This document shows positions 36,028-43,737 of a stretch of DNA of 64,000 nucleotides, piece after piece. Numbering within the stretch: the stretch's first letter is position 1; every line of letters starts with the position of its first letter. A program made the position numbers and the translations under genes. This stretch comes from Lysobacter ciconiae (lineage in GTDB: Bacteria > Pseudomonadota > Gammaproteobacteria > Xanthomonadales > Xanthomonadaceae), in assembly GCF_015209725.1 (NCBI RefSeq), contig NZ_CP063656.1, positions 2,835,001 through 2,899,000 of the forward strand, written 5' to 3'. Under the pieces are notes generated by a model, which saw only the letters and a program-made list of their open reading frames with translations, did not search any database and had not been told where the DNA came from.

Positions 36028-36375
36028 ATGGCCCTCGTTGAGACATTGATGGAGACAGCAGTCGCTGACGTCGAACTCCTTCGCAAGCTCGACACTCAAG
36101 GCGACCGTTTCAGCATTCCGAGAAATGTCGACTTCTTGTTACGCTGTCCCACAACTGAGAAAGCAGAGATTGTTGCCAGCTTTATCAACGAGTGCCAGTA
36201 CGGGGTTGCCACGGCGCAAGACTTGGAGACAACGCCGAGCGTGCTTGTCGTAGTACACATGCCAATTGAGCAGCATGTGCTTCATGCTGTATCCGGCTTC
36301 ATGGCTTGCGTTTGTGAGTTGTACGGCTTGGACTACGACGGGTGGGGTTGTGCTGTTCAGTCAGAGCGCACCTAA
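36028..36375 (+). CDS. Cassette 2: RraB-like ribonuclease E inhibitor family protein
   Basis: A 115-residue cytoplasmic protein, ATG 36028, seven bases after the recombination site. Segments NVDFLLRCPTTEKAEIVASF and GLDYDGWGCAVQ resemble the RraB fold, which binds RNase E and changes its activity in E. coli. The DYDGWG signature near the C-terminus is the clearest evidence. As a mobile cassette gene it would add an RNA-decay regulator to the host; this effect is inferred. Confidence 0.68.
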   Translation: MALVETLMETAVADVELLRKLDTQGDRFSIPRNVDFLLRCPTTEKAEIVASFINECQYGVATAQDLETTPSVLVVVHMPIEQHVLHAVSGFMACVCELYGLDYDGWGCAVQSERT

Positions 36376-36430
36376 CAAGTCATTCAAGCCGATGCCGCTT
36401 CGCGGCACGGCTTAATTAAAGGTGTTAGCT
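36370..36430 (+). repeat. attC 2 (61 bp)
   Basis: From ACCTAAC to GTTAGCT; short type with central stem GCCGCTTCGCGGC. Confidence 0.92.
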
Positions 36431-36433
36431 CCC

Positions 36434-36895
36434 ATGGACAATTCCCTAAAATTTTTGATAGCTACATTTATAACCATTCTCGGAATCACCGGCTGCTCCA
36501 AAGACAAGCAATCCGGGCCAAGTCCAACGTCAGGTTCGGTTGCTGGTGTACAGCAACTGGCAAGCGACACACCCAAAAAAGATATCTTCAGAATCTACGA
36601 CGAATTTATCGCCGCAGAAGCCGTTGCGAAGGAATGTGGCATTTCTTCACCTGAGCTAGAAGAGCAGCACAAGAAGAATTTCATCACTGTAGCTCACGCA
36701 GTGAGAAATGATCTAACGAGCAAGCACGGCAAGCCTAAAAGCTCTCTCGACGAATTTCTCCATGGGCATGATGAAATGATTCGTACTAGAACTTTGGAAA
36801 TGCTCAAATCTCACCCGTGCAACAGTACAGATGCAAAGGTTGTCATCAAGCGCTATAAGTTGCAATCTCAATGGCAAGTACCGGCTGACAGCTAA
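36434..36895 (+). CDS. Cassette 3: lipoprotein, copy 1
   Basis: A 153-residue protein with a lipoprotein signal (KFLIATFITILGITGC), ATG 36434. The mature part is polar and helical, with no known domain. A second copy at 40374-40835 differs by only two residues, Lys here and Glu there, at CSKDKQ (residue about 23) and VVIKRYK. Function unknown. Confidence 0.8.
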   Translation: MDNSLKFLIATFITILGITGCSKDKQSGPSPTSGSVAGVQQLASDTPKKDIFRIYDEFIAAEAVAKECGISSPELEEQHKKNFITVAHAVRNDLTSKHGKPKSSLDEFLHGHDEMIRTRTLEMLKSHPCNSTDAKVVIKRYKLQSQWQVPADS

Positions 36896-36949
36896 CAATT
36901 CATTCAAGCCGAACCCGCTTCGCGGGTCGGCTTAATTCAGGCGTTAGGT
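36890..36949 (+). repeat. attC 3 (60 bp)
   Basis: From AGCTAAC to GTTAGGT; stem ACCCGCTTCGCGGGT. Identical to attC 10 except the last base. Confidence 0.92.
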
Positions 36950-37333
36950 CGCAGTAAAAGCGTCTTTCGTTGCAACGGGGCTTCGTAGCACTTTGCGATT
37001 CGCTTCACTGGGGTTTCTGGCTTCGCGGCAAATGGCTTTTCTTGGCCGGCTGGGGTTTATGGATACATTTGGTGGCCTGCGCCATAGCGCTCTCGCTCGA
37101 CTCCATCATGGCCATCTGGTCAGTCCCGGCGGTGCAGTTCATCGGGCGCAGGTACAGTTTTCTGCGCTTCTCCAAGCTCGGTCTTTCGCAAGCGGGTGTT
37201 CTGGGCTACGGTTGCAACCTAACTGGTCATTCAAGCCGAGCCCGCTTCGTCCTTTCGACCAAATGTATCGTTGGGGGAGTTGTATCGGCACCCGGTTCGC
37301 GCGTTGCGGGCCGGCTTAATTCCGGTGTTAGGG
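36944..37333 (+). other. Cassette 4: no confident gene; diverged pair with cassette 8
   Basis: A cassette of about 384 bp. Two overlapping frames stay open through it and into its attC, one with LVACAIALSLDSIMAIWSV and one with MAFLGRLGFMDTFGGL, but neither has a good start, ribosome site or own stop. Compared with cassette 8, both frames collect many amino-acid changes, so there is no sign of protein-level selection in either. It may be non-coding, carry a promoter, or encode an RNA. Confidence 0.6.
37217..37333 (+). repeat. attC 4 (117 bp)
   Basis: From ACCTAAC to GTTAGGG; long-spacer type. Confidence 0.9.
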
Positions 37334-37347
37334 GGCATTTGGAAGTC

Positions 37348-37644
37348 ATGTCGCAAACGTCGTCGTCAAAAGCAACTAGCTGGGTCTGGCTCGTAGGATT
37401 TTTTGTGCTTGCCGCTTACTACTTGGCTTCTTGCATCCGCACGCCGTCGCCGCATTACGCCCTATCCGCGTTCGGATTTTTCTGCATCGGTCTTCACGCT
37501 TTCAAGCGGCCGGTCAGCTTCACCGGCCCAATCTGGCCGCAGGTGACGGTGCCGCGTGCTTCGGCGCTCACAGCCGAAATTCTTGGAGTCGTTGGGGTCG
37601 TCCTCGCCGTGGCAGGAGCCATCTGGCGTTGGTATGCCCCCTAA
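37348..37644 (+). CDS. Cassette 5: small membrane protein
   Basis: A 98-residue protein, ATG 37348 with GGAAG upstream; the longer open frame before it belongs to cassette 4 and its attC. Hydrophobic segments WVWLVGFFVLAAYYLASC, YALSAFGFFCIGLHAF and ILGVVGVVLAVAGAIWRWY indicate three membrane helices. Not recognised. Confidence 0.75.
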   Translation: MSQTSSSKATSWVWLVGFFVLAAYYLASCIRTPSPHYALSAFGFFCIGLHAFKRPVSFTGPIWPQVTVPRASALTAEILGVVGVVLAVAGAIWRWYAP

Positions 37645-37698
37645 CAATTCGTCCAAGCCGACGCCGCTTCGCGGCGCGGCTTAACTCAGGTGTTAGGC
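37639..37698 (+). repeat. attC 5 (60 bp)
   Basis: From CCCTAAC to GTTAGGC; short type with GCGGC arms. Confidence 0.92.
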
Positions 37699-37701
37699 CG
37701 C

Positions 37702-38217
37702 ATGAACTCACTCCTTCGCAGACCGCTAGATCCGACTGCCCGCAGGCAGGTCTTCTACAGCTTCCACTACGCAAATGATGCGTTCCGTGCGCAGCAAATT
37801 CGCAATATGGGCGTGATCGAGGGAAATACTCCATGCGCGCCAAACGAATGGGAGGCCGTTCGGCGCCAAGGCGAAGCAGCGATACAGCGCTGGATAGACC
37901 AGACTATGCAGTATCGTAGTTGTGTAGTCGTCTTGGTTGGCTCACAGACTGCCCAGCGCCCTTGGATTGACTATGAGATTCGCAAAGCCTGGAACGACAA
38001 GCGAGGCCTTTTTGGCATCTACGTGCATAATCTGAATTGTCCGCGGCAAGGTTTCTGCTATCAAGGCGCCAATCCCTTCGCGAATGTGATCCTCAACAAT
38101 GGCCAGCCTCTTTCAAACTACGTGAGCTGTCACGACCCAGGCCCAGATGCCTACAATGTTGTTCGTCGCATGATGAGCACTTGGATCGAAACGGCGATTC
38201 GGACAAAGCGCCAATGA
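37702..38217 (+). CDS. Cassette 6, gene 1: ThsB-like TIR protein (MTH538/DUF1863)
   Basis: A 171-residue protein, ATG 37702. It matches the TIR-like MTH538 family used by Thoeris ThsB: RQVFYSFHYANDAFRAQQIR, then NMGVIEGN (the usual RNxGVIEGN), CVVVLVGSQTAQRPWIDYEI with the conserved Glu of the TIR catalytic site, and FGIYVHNLN. In Thoeris, ThsB senses phage and makes a cyclic ADP-ribose signal from NAD. Here no ThsA is present; instead the next gene, overlapping by ATGA, encodes a membrane protein. The TIR family is well supported; the defence role is inferred. Confidence 0.9.
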   Translation: MNSLLRRPLDPTARRQVFYSFHYANDAFRAQQIRNMGVIEGNTPCAPNEWEAVRRQGEAAIQRWIDQTMQYRSCVVVLVGSQTAQRPWIDYEIRKAWNDKRGLFGIYVHNLNCPRQGFCYQGANPFANVILNNGQPLSNYVSCHDPGPDAYNVVRRMMSTWIETAIRTKRQ

Positions 38218-38642
38218 GCACGTCACAGCCAAGCGAATCAGCGATCCAAGCTCATCTCGGCATGCTGCAGAACGTCGTGCAACGCATGGCGTCAAACTCG
38301 GCATCGTGTAAAACTTGGTGCATCACAATTGTGAGTGCAATCATCGTTGCCGTCGCTGACAAGCCAAATGAGAAGCTTCTCTGGATTGCCGCCATTCCCA
38401 TACCTGCATTCTTGCTACTGGACGCGTATTACCTTGGCTTGGAGCGAGGATTTAGAGATTCCTACAACACGTTTGTTTCCCGCTACTGTTCAGGGACCCT
38501 ACGGTCAGAGGATGTCTTTTGCATAAGTCCGTCTAAGGATGTGAACTGGCTCCGTTTTGAAGCATTCACTTCATTCTCTATTCTTGGCTTCTACCTTCCT
38601 CTAGCCGCGATAGTTGCCGTTGTGAAAGCAATCATTACGTAG
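38214..38642 (+). CDS. Cassette 6, gene 2: three-helix membrane protein, probable effector
   Basis: A 142-residue protein from ATG 38214, which overlaps the TIR stop codon. A soluble N-terminal helix (AIQAHLGMLQNVVQRMASNS) leads into hydrophobic segments at about 32-48 (WCITIVSAIIVAVA), 56-75 (LWIAAIPIPAFLLLDAYYL) and 119-140. The motif DAYYLGLERGFRDSYN after helix 2 is shared, from memory, with small membrane proteins found near nucleotide-signalling defence genes. It is likely the killing or membrane-depolarising partner of the TIR protein; this is inference. Confidence 0.82.
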   Translation: MSTSQPSESAIQAHLGMLQNVVQRMASNSASCKTWCITIVSAIIVAVADKPNEKLLWIAAIPIPAFLLLDAYYLGLERGFRDSYNTFVSRYCSGTLRSEDVFCISPSKDVNWLRFEAFTSFSILGFYLPLAAIVAVVKAIIT

Positions 38643-38648
38643 CACGCG

Positions 38649-38708
38649 GCCTAACAAGTCATTCAAGCCGACGCCGCTTCGCGGCGCGGCTTAATTCCAG
38701 TGTTAGGC
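38649..38708 (+). repeat. attC 6 (60 bp)
   Basis: From GCCTAAC to GTTAGGC; short type. Confidence 0.92.
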
Positions 38709-38722
38709 GTCACGGGGGAGAT

Positions 38723-39202
38723 ATGCAGCAATTGTTAGAAGAGATAGCCAAATTGCTCCCCGTTCTCGTCGGAGCGTTGATTGCACTGCTCGGGGCCGCT
38801 GCCAGATACTTCGTCGAGCGTCGCGATAAGCGGATGGAAGTTAGGCGACAAAAACTCGAGCGTCTCACTGACCTCACATATCGCATCAGAGCATGGACCG
38901 GCAGCCTCGATAGCAAGTTGGCTTTCGGCTTAGAGGGCGAGTCACAAGTAGATTCACCTATCGAAGAGCTGCAGGTCCTGGCGGATATCTACTTCCCTGA
39001 GCTACACGACCCTGCGTCTAGACTCGTAGTTGCTGCCAAGACGTATGCTGCAATGGCTTACAGAATGGGTGCGCGTCGGCTCCAAGATGGGCGCATACCA
39101 GACGACGCCAATATGCGAATTCAAGAGACTTATGCGCCTGTTGCCGATGCGATCGGTGAATTGAGCAAGCAAATACGGCTTGCTGCAAGAAAGCTAGAGT
39201 GA
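38723..39202 (+). CDS. Cassette 7: single-helix membrane-anchored protein
   Basis: A 159-residue protein, ATG 38723 after GGGGGAG. A membrane helix near the N-terminus (LLPVLVGALIALLGAAARYF) is followed by a basic stretch (VERRDKRMEVRRQKLERL) and a mostly helical soluble domain. The TM-plus-coiled-coil layout recalls small phage-defence or signalling proteins, but I do not recognise a family. Confidence 0.75.
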   Translation: MQQLLEEIAKLLPVLVGALIALLGAAARYFVERRDKRMEVRRQKLERLTDLTYRIRAWTGSLDSKLAFGLEGESQVDSPIEELQVLADIYFPELHDPASRLVVAAKTYAAMAYRMGARRLQDGRIPDDANMRIQETYAPVADAIGELSKQIRLAARKLE

Positions 39203-39203
39203 C

Positions 39204-39315
39204 GCCTAACAATGCGTTCAAGCCGAAATTTCATCGCTACGCCAGCCACATCGCAGGAAGAGCTTGCCATGTGCCCGGCTACGCGCTGCAATTCGGCTTA
39301 ACTTAGGTGTTAGGT
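39204..39315 (+). repeat. attC 7 (112 bp)
   Basis: From GCCTAAC to GTTAGGT; middle-length type with CTTGCCATG in the spacer. Confidence 0.9.
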
Positions 39316-39700
39316 CGCAGTAAAAGCGTCTTTCTTTGCGCCGGGTTTTCGTAGCACTCGCTTTATTCGCTTCACCGGGGTTTCTGTTTTCGCGGCACGT
39401 GGCGTTTCTGGCGTGGTGGGGGTTTAGGGAAACATCTGGTGGCCTGCGCCGCAGCGTTCTCGCTCGGCTGCATCACGGCTATCCGGTCAGTCCCGGCGGT
39501 GCAGTTCATCGGGCGCAGGTACGGCTTTCTGCGCTGCTCCAAACCGGGTCTTTCGCAAGCGGGTGCTCTGGGTTACGGTTGCAACCTAACTGGTCATTCA
39601 AGCCGAGCCCGCTTCGTCCTTTCGATCATATGTATCGTTGGCAAAGTTGTCTCGGCACCCGGTCTGCGCGTTGCGGGCCGGCTTAATTCCGGTGTTAGGT
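39310..39700 (+). other. Cassette 8: diverged relative of cassette 4, no confident gene
   Basis: Starts with the same GGTCGCAGTAAAAGCGTC as cassette 4 and stays aligned along its length, ending in a near-identical attC. Substitutions are spread over all three codon positions of both open frames. No start with ribosome site. Best described as a non-coding or unknown cassette. Confidence 0.6.
39584..39700 (+). repeat. attC 8 (117 bp)
   Basis: From ACCTAAC to GTTAGGT; long-spacer type, close to attC 4. Confidence 0.9.
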
Positions 39701-39727
39701 GGCCCTCAACCTTCTTCGGCTCGCAAA

Positions 39728-40264
39728 ATGCACAAGCTCGTTCTCGCAGCTCTAGTTCTGAATCTGATCGCCTGCGGCGAGAGATCGATTGAGCAAGGCG
39801 CAACAATCGTTCAGCCTAAAGCATTCTCTATTTATACGCTCACTAATGACAGGTCGACGGTTTGCTTCTCGATCTCTAGCAAGCTACATCCGAGCCTGCT
39901 TGATGGCGCTATATCAATGCGCTTTGACGACTTGGACGACTTGGACGACTTTTCAGAGCCTGGCAAAGAACTCCGTTTTGGTAGACACATAGCAACAATT
40001 TTTCTTCATCCAAATGAAATCCAAAGAGCACAAGCGATATTCGGCCTAAGCGCGATAGAGAAACAGCCTGTCAGAGAAGATCCTCAATTCCTCTACATCT
40101 TCCCTATAGTATGGAGAGGCGGATATGTTCTTGATAAGGACAGTGCAATGACAATCCGCTTGTACAGTACTCCAAGCGAGATCAATTTATCGCAAGAAAA
40201 GCTGCGTAACGTGATGTTGGCAATAACCAAGATGCGCGTCCCCTGTACAAGCGGGGCCACCTAA
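39728..40264 (+). CDS. Cassette 9: hypothetical lipoprotein
   Basis: A 178-residue protein, ATG 39728, with lipoprotein signal MHKLVLAALVLNLIAC. An acidic repeat FDDLDDLDDF sits near residue 66. The rest has alternating hydrophobic strands (YIFPIVWRGGYVLDKD). Low GC and AT-rich codons. Family not recognised. Confidence 0.78.
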   Translation: MHKLVLAALVLNLIACGERSIEQGATIVQPKAFSIYTLTNDRSTVCFSISSKLHPSLLDGAISMRFDDLDDLDDFSEPGKELRFGRHIATIFLHPNEIQRAQAIFGLSAIEKQPVREDPQFLYIFPIVWRGGYVLDKDSAMTIRLYSTPSEINLSQEKLRNVMLAITKMRVPCTSGAT

Positions 40265-40370
40265 CAATTCGTTCAAGCCGAACTTGCTTCGTTACGGCAA
40301 AGGTATGGCAGAAAAAGCTTGCCATACCTTTGCCTCCACTACGCAAGTCGGCTTAACTCAGGTGTTAGCT
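40259..40370 (+). repeat. attC 9 (112 bp)
   Basis: From ACCTAAC to GTTAGCT; middle-length type with AAGGTATGGCA/TGCCATACCTT spacer arms. Confidence 0.92.
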
Positions 40371-40373
40371 CCC

Positions 40374-40835
40374 ATGGACAATTCCCTAAAATTTTTGATA
40401 GCTACATTTATAACCATTCTCGGAATCACCGGCTGCTCCGAAGACAAGCAATCCGGGCCAAGTCCAACGTCAGGTTCGGTTGCTGGTGTACAGCAACTGG
40501 CAAGCGACACACCCAAAAAAGATATCTTCAGAATCTACGACGAATTTATCGCCGCAGAAGCCGTTGCGAAGGAATGTGGCATTTCTTCACCTGAGCTAGA
40601 AGAGCAGCACAAGAAGAATTTCATCACTGTAGCTCACGCAGTGAGAAATGATCTAACGAGCAAGCACGGCAAGCCTAAAAGCTCTCTCGACGAATTTCTC
40701 CATGGGCATGATGAAATGATTCGTACTAGAACTTTGGAAATGCTCAAATCTCACCCGTGCAACAGTACAGATGCAAAGGTTGTCATCGAGCGCTATAAGT
40801 TGCAATCTCAATGGCAAGTACCGGCTGACAGCTAA
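40374..40835 (+). CDS. Cassette 10: lipoprotein, copy 2
   Basis: Same 153-residue lipoprotein as cassette 3 (offset exactly 3,940 bp). Two A-to-G changes turn both Lys residues into Glu (CSEDKQ; VVIERYK); I see no other change in the coding region. The duplication includes the attC. Function unknown. Confidence 0.8.
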   Translation: MDNSLKFLIATFITILGITGCSEDKQSGPSPTSGSVAGVQQLASDTPKKDIFRIYDEFIAAEAVAKECGISSPELEEQHKKNFITVAHAVRNDLTSKHGKPKSSLDEFLHGHDEMIRTRTLEMLKSHPCNSTDAKVVIERYKLQSQWQVPADS

Positions 40836-40889
40836 CAATTCATTCAAGCCGAACCCGCTTCGCGGGTCGGCTTAATTCAGGCGTTAGGC
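40830..40889 (+). repeat. attC 10 (60 bp)
   Basis: From AGCTAAC to GTTAGGC; duplicates attC 3. Confidence 0.92.
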
Positions 40890-40916
40890 GGCTAAATAAA
40901 CATACGTGGATCCCCA

Positions 40917-41399
40917 ATGTCCCCTTCAGTCCAGCTTCGCACGCCCACCATTGAGGACGCTCGTGCGCTTGTGCCGCTACTCGCCGAGCTGGGCTACTCC
41001 GTGCCGGAGGCCACCGTCCGCACCAACATTCTCAACCTTGCCGACGGCTCTGCGGACAGGGCATGGGTGGCTGAGAGTATCGACGGCATACTTGGGCTCG
41101 TTAGTGTCCACCTGACCCCCTTGTTTCACGCCTCGGGGCACTTGGGTCGAATCACCTCCCTTGTAGTCCGCAGCGACGCTCGCGGCAACGGTGTTGGGCG
41201 CATGCTCATGCAACAGGCACAAGATTTCTGTTGGGGTGCTGGCTGTGAGCGCATCGAGCTCACCAGCGGCGACCATCGGGGCCAGGCACATCGCTTTTAT
41301 GAGCAGCTTGGCTTTCAATTACACTCGCGGCGTTTCATAAAACACGGTACGCCGCCTAACAATTCATTCAAGCCGATGCCGCTTCGCGGCACGGCTTAA
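40917..41399 (+). CDS. Cassette 11: GNAT-family N-acetyltransferase
   Basis: A 160-residue acetyltransferase, ATG 40917. The acetyl-CoA binding loop follows the strand LGRITSLVVRSDARGNGVGR (motif A, RGNGVG), and the C-terminal AHRFYEQLGFQLHSRRFIK is typical. The reading frame has no stop before attC, so the last 15 residues (PPNNSFKPMPLRGTA) are encoded by the recombination site. Substrate unknown; such cassette enzymes may acetylate antibiotics or other small amines. Confidence 0.9.
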   Translation: MSPSVQLRTPTIEDARALVPLLAELGYSVPEATVRTNILNLADGSADRAWVAESIDGILGLVSVHLTPLFHASGHLGRITSLVVRSDARGNGVGRMLMQQAQDFCWGAGCERIELTSGDHRGQAHRFYEQLGFQLHSRRFIKHGTPPNNSFKPMPLRGTA

Positions 41400-41413
41400 T
41401 TCTGGTGTTAGGC
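41354..41413 (+). repeat. attC 11 (60 bp)
   Basis: From GCCTAAC to GTTAGGC; its 5' part codes for the acetyltransferase C-terminus. Confidence 0.92.
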
Positions 41414-41418
41414 CGCTC

Positions 41419-41826
41419 ATGAAGAATCTTCGAAGCGCTGCGATATTCATCTACGCTCTGATGGCTGCTTGTGCGCCAGGTTCGTCTCATGGGCAGGCTA
41501 CGGGGCCAGCCATGGGCGCCTTCAATCTCTACTTCACAGACGACCTCGTTCGTAAGTGTGCCGCGAGCTACCCAGCAAGCGCAGCGAACATTACCGAATC
41601 GTTTGAGAGCATGAAACGCAGGAATAGATCTTACCTGTCGTCCAAAGACTGGGATGAAATCAGGCGCAGGAACAGGGAAATTGCACTAGTTGAACCCGAA
41701 CGAAATGAGTACATAAATGAGATCGTCAACGATCGCAGTTGCGCACTTGTTCTCGATCAGCTTTCAGTCGGAGGCGAACTTGATCAACACATTGCCAAGC
41801 ATTTTCCTAAGGGTTATAGACCTTGA
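41419..41826 (+). CDS. Cassette 12: secreted or lipoprotein-like hypothetical protein
   Basis: A 135-residue protein, ATG 41419. N-terminal signal NLRSAAIFIYALMAACAPGS contains a possible lipobox (LMAAC). Mature part is charged and helical, with two further Cys residues (VRKCAAS, DRSCALV). Not recognised. The attC after it is split by an IS. Confidence 0.75.
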   Translation: MKNLRSAAIFIYALMAACAPGSSHGQATGPAMGAFNLYFTDDLVRKCAASYPASAANITESFESMKRRNRSYLSSKDWDEIRRRNREIALVEPERNEYINEIVNDRSCALVLDQLSVGGELDQHIAKHFPKGYRP

Positions 41827-41912
41827 GACACGGCCTAACAATGCGTTCAAGCCGAAGCGGTAGTTCCTTCGGTTTAGTGGACACCCTGATCTAACAGTCA
41901 GGAGTGTCTTTC

Positions 41913-42269
41913 ATGGCAAGACCAGGCCCCAGAACCACCTATCGCTACAGCGATGAATTCAAAGCCACAGCAGTCCGGCTCAGCCAGCTCCCCGGCGTGT
42001 CCGTCGGCGAGGTGGCCGCTTCGCTTTACATCCATCCCTTTATGTTGTCCCGTTGGCGCAGGCTTGCTCGGGAGGGATTGATCGTGACCAAAGGCGTTGA
42101 GGTGGACAAGGCGGTGACCGCTGAGCTCAAGGCGCTGCGCGAGGTGCAGCGCAAGTACGAGCGGCTCAAGGTTGAGCATGACCTTTTAAAAAAAGCCATC
42201 GCGTTCACTTCGGCTCGAAAAGCGATGTCTTCGCCTTCATCGAGCACCACCAGCAAGCCTACCCGGTGA
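41913..42269 (+). CDS. IS3-family transposase OrfA
   Basis: A 118-residue protein, ATG 41913. Helix-turn-helix region [20 protein letters not shown] ... [13 protein letters not shown] binds the IS ends, followed by a leucine-zipper-like coiled coil ([20 protein letters not shown]). At the sequence A-AAA-AAA in frame (42188-42194) ribosomes can slip by -1 to make the OrfAB fusion. Confidence 0.93.
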   Translation: MARPGPRTTYRYSDEFKATAVRLSQLPGVSVGEVAASLYIHPFMLSRWRRLAREGLIVTKGVEVDKAVTAELKALREVQRKYERLKVEHDLLKKAIAFTSARKAMSSPSSSTTSKPTR

Positions 42270-43075
42270 GAACGATGTGCCGCCTGCACGGGGTCAGCAG
42301 CTCGGGCTACTACGCGTGGCTGCAGCGACCAGCGAGCCAGCGTTCCTTCGATGACGCGCAGCTCCTGCAGAAGATACACATCGCCCACCGCGACAGCCGC
42401 CAAACCTATGGCAGCCCGCGCATCCACGCCGCCTTGCGCCAGAGCGGCGAGACGGTGGGGCGCCGCCGGATCGAGCGCTTGATGCGGGAGCACAACGTCA
42501 GAGCGTTTTCTACGCGACTGTATCGCCAGCGGCCCGGGCTGAAACGCTTTCTGGCCAGCGTGGAGAGTCGCGCGCATACGATCGAACCAAAGCGGCCCAA
42601 TCAACTCTGGGTCGCGGATGTCACCTACCTGAAGGTGCGCGGCCACTGGCGCTATCTGGCCACCGTCATGGATCGCCACTCACGTCGCCTATTGGGCTGG
42701 TCACTGGGCCCTGATCGAACGACGGCGCTGACTCGCCGCGCGTTGGCTGCCGCGCTGCGAACACGGAAGCCGGGCCCCGACACTCTGTTTCATACCGACC
42801 GTGGCATTGAGTTCCTGGCGGGCGATTTCAAACAGAAGCTACAACGTGCCGGGCTGACCCAGTCAGCGAACCGGCCGCGACGGATGAACGACAACGCGCA
42901 CATGGAATCGTGGGACAAATCGATGAAGTCGGACATGTACCACCGCCGCAGCTTCGAGAGCGATCACGCACTGCGGCAAGCGATCCACACCTACATCGAC
43001 TTCTACAACCACCGGCGCTTACACTCGGCACTTGGATATAAATCACCCGCCGAGTTCGAGCGAGAATGCGCCTAA
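42266..43075 (+). CDS. IS3-family transposase OrfB (DDE integrase domain)
   Basis: Continues OrfA in the -1 frame; a GTG at 42266 could also start it alone. N-terminal HTH_21 region ([14 protein letters not shown]) and rve catalytic core with the DDE residues in [17 protein letters not shown] and [10 protein letters not shown]. The C-terminus [20 protein letters not shown] is typical of the family. Both ORFs appear intact. Confidence 0.95.
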   Translation: MRTMCRLHGVSSSGYYAWLQRPASQRSFDDAQLLQKIHIAHRDSRQTYGSPRIHAALRQSGETVGRRRIERLMREHNVRAFSTRLYRQRPGLKRFLASVESRAHTIEPKRPNQLWVADVTYLKVRGHWRYLATVMDRHSRRLLGWSLGPDRTTALTRRALAAALRTRKPGPDTLFHTDRGIEFLAGDFKQKLQRAGLTQSANRPRRMNDNAHMESWDKSMKSDMYHRRSFESDHALRQAIHTYIDFYNHRRLHSALGYKSPAEFERECA

Positions 43076-43204
43076 CCATCGGGTGTCCACTTTAGTGAAG
43101 GAAGTCCCAGCCGCTTCGTTACGCAAAGCACATGGCAGGTACAGCTTGCCATGTGCTTCGCTCCACTACGCGTCTCGGCTTAACTCAGGTGTTAGGGCTC
43201 AATC

Positions 43205-43630
43205 GTGGCTTCCGAAGATCTCAATGCTCTGTTCAATGAGGCTCTTGGTTTCGCCCAGTACATGCTACTCACGCATGGTGAGTTCATTCCATTCGGCGTC
43301 TCGATGAGCCACGACGGGAAAATAGCTCAGGTTGCCGGAAGCCTTGGCACTCAGCGTCCAAAGTCGAGTGACATGGTCGAGTTCCTCCAATCATCCTTTG
43401 TAGAGTCGGCTACGCATGGCTCTATCCGGGCCGCAGGTGTGTGCTTGGACATGTACGTAGTGCCTCCCGGACAAGACCAGAGATCGGATGCGATATGTGC
43501 TCGGCTGGCTCATGTATCAGGCGAGACAGCCGAGGTATTTGTGCCTTACTCTCGGGACAAGCACGGGGCTTTTCAACTTGGTCAAACGTTCGCAACTGCG
43601 GGCGCCGAGTTCAAGCTGGTTGAGCCCTAA
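43205..43630 (+). CDS. Cassette 13: hypothetical cytoplasmic protein
   Basis: A 141-residue protein, GTG 43205. No signal peptide or membrane helix. Contains strand-rich GEFIPFGVSMSHDGKIAQVA and AEVFVPYSRD. It may belong to a small family of uncharacterised proteins seen in other integron arrays and genomes, but I cannot name it. Confidence 0.75.
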   Translation: MASEDLNALFNEALGFAQYMLLTHGEFIPFGVSMSHDGKIAQVAGSLGTQRPKSSDMVEFLQSSFVESATHGSIRAAGVCLDMYVVPPGQDQRSDAICARLAHVSGETAEVFVPYSRDKHGAFQLGQTFATAGAEFKLVEP

Positions 43631-43684
43631 CAAATCATTCAAGCCGATGCCGCTTCGCGGCACGGCTTAATTCTGGTGTTAGGC
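43625..43684 (+). repeat. attC 13 (60 bp)
   Basis: From CCCTAAC to GTTAGGC; short type. Confidence 0.92.
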
Positions 43685-43737
43685 TTGCAAGAGAACATCG
43701 CGTATCGTGATGTCGTTTTAACAACAGGAGACATGCC

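Larger units (their letters stand above)
41859..43108 (+). mobile_element. IS3-family insertion sequence (1,250 bp)
   Basis: Bounded by 3-bp target repeats AGC (41856-41858 and 43109-43111). Imperfect terminal inverted repeats: left GGTAGTTCCTTCGGTTTAGT and right end (minus strand) GGGACTTCCTTCACTAAAGT, both continuing GGACACCC. Two overlapping genes with a slippery A7 at 42188-42194. Size, target length and gene layout fit IS3. Confidence 0.95.
41833..43197 (+). repeat. attC 12, interrupted by IS
   Basis: Left part 41833-41858 (GCCTAAC ... AAGCCGAAGC) and right part 43109-43197 (AGCCGCTTCG ... GTTAGGG) rejoin, after removal of the IS and one AGC copy, into a 112-bp attC of the middle-length class. 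The split stem probably blocks excision at this site. Confidence 0.88.

Noticed and set aside
36970..37644. A single long ORF of 224 codons spanning cassettes 4 and 5
   Set aside because: It runs straight through attC 4 and its recombination point; the real cassette 5 gene starts at ATG 37348 with its own ribosome site.
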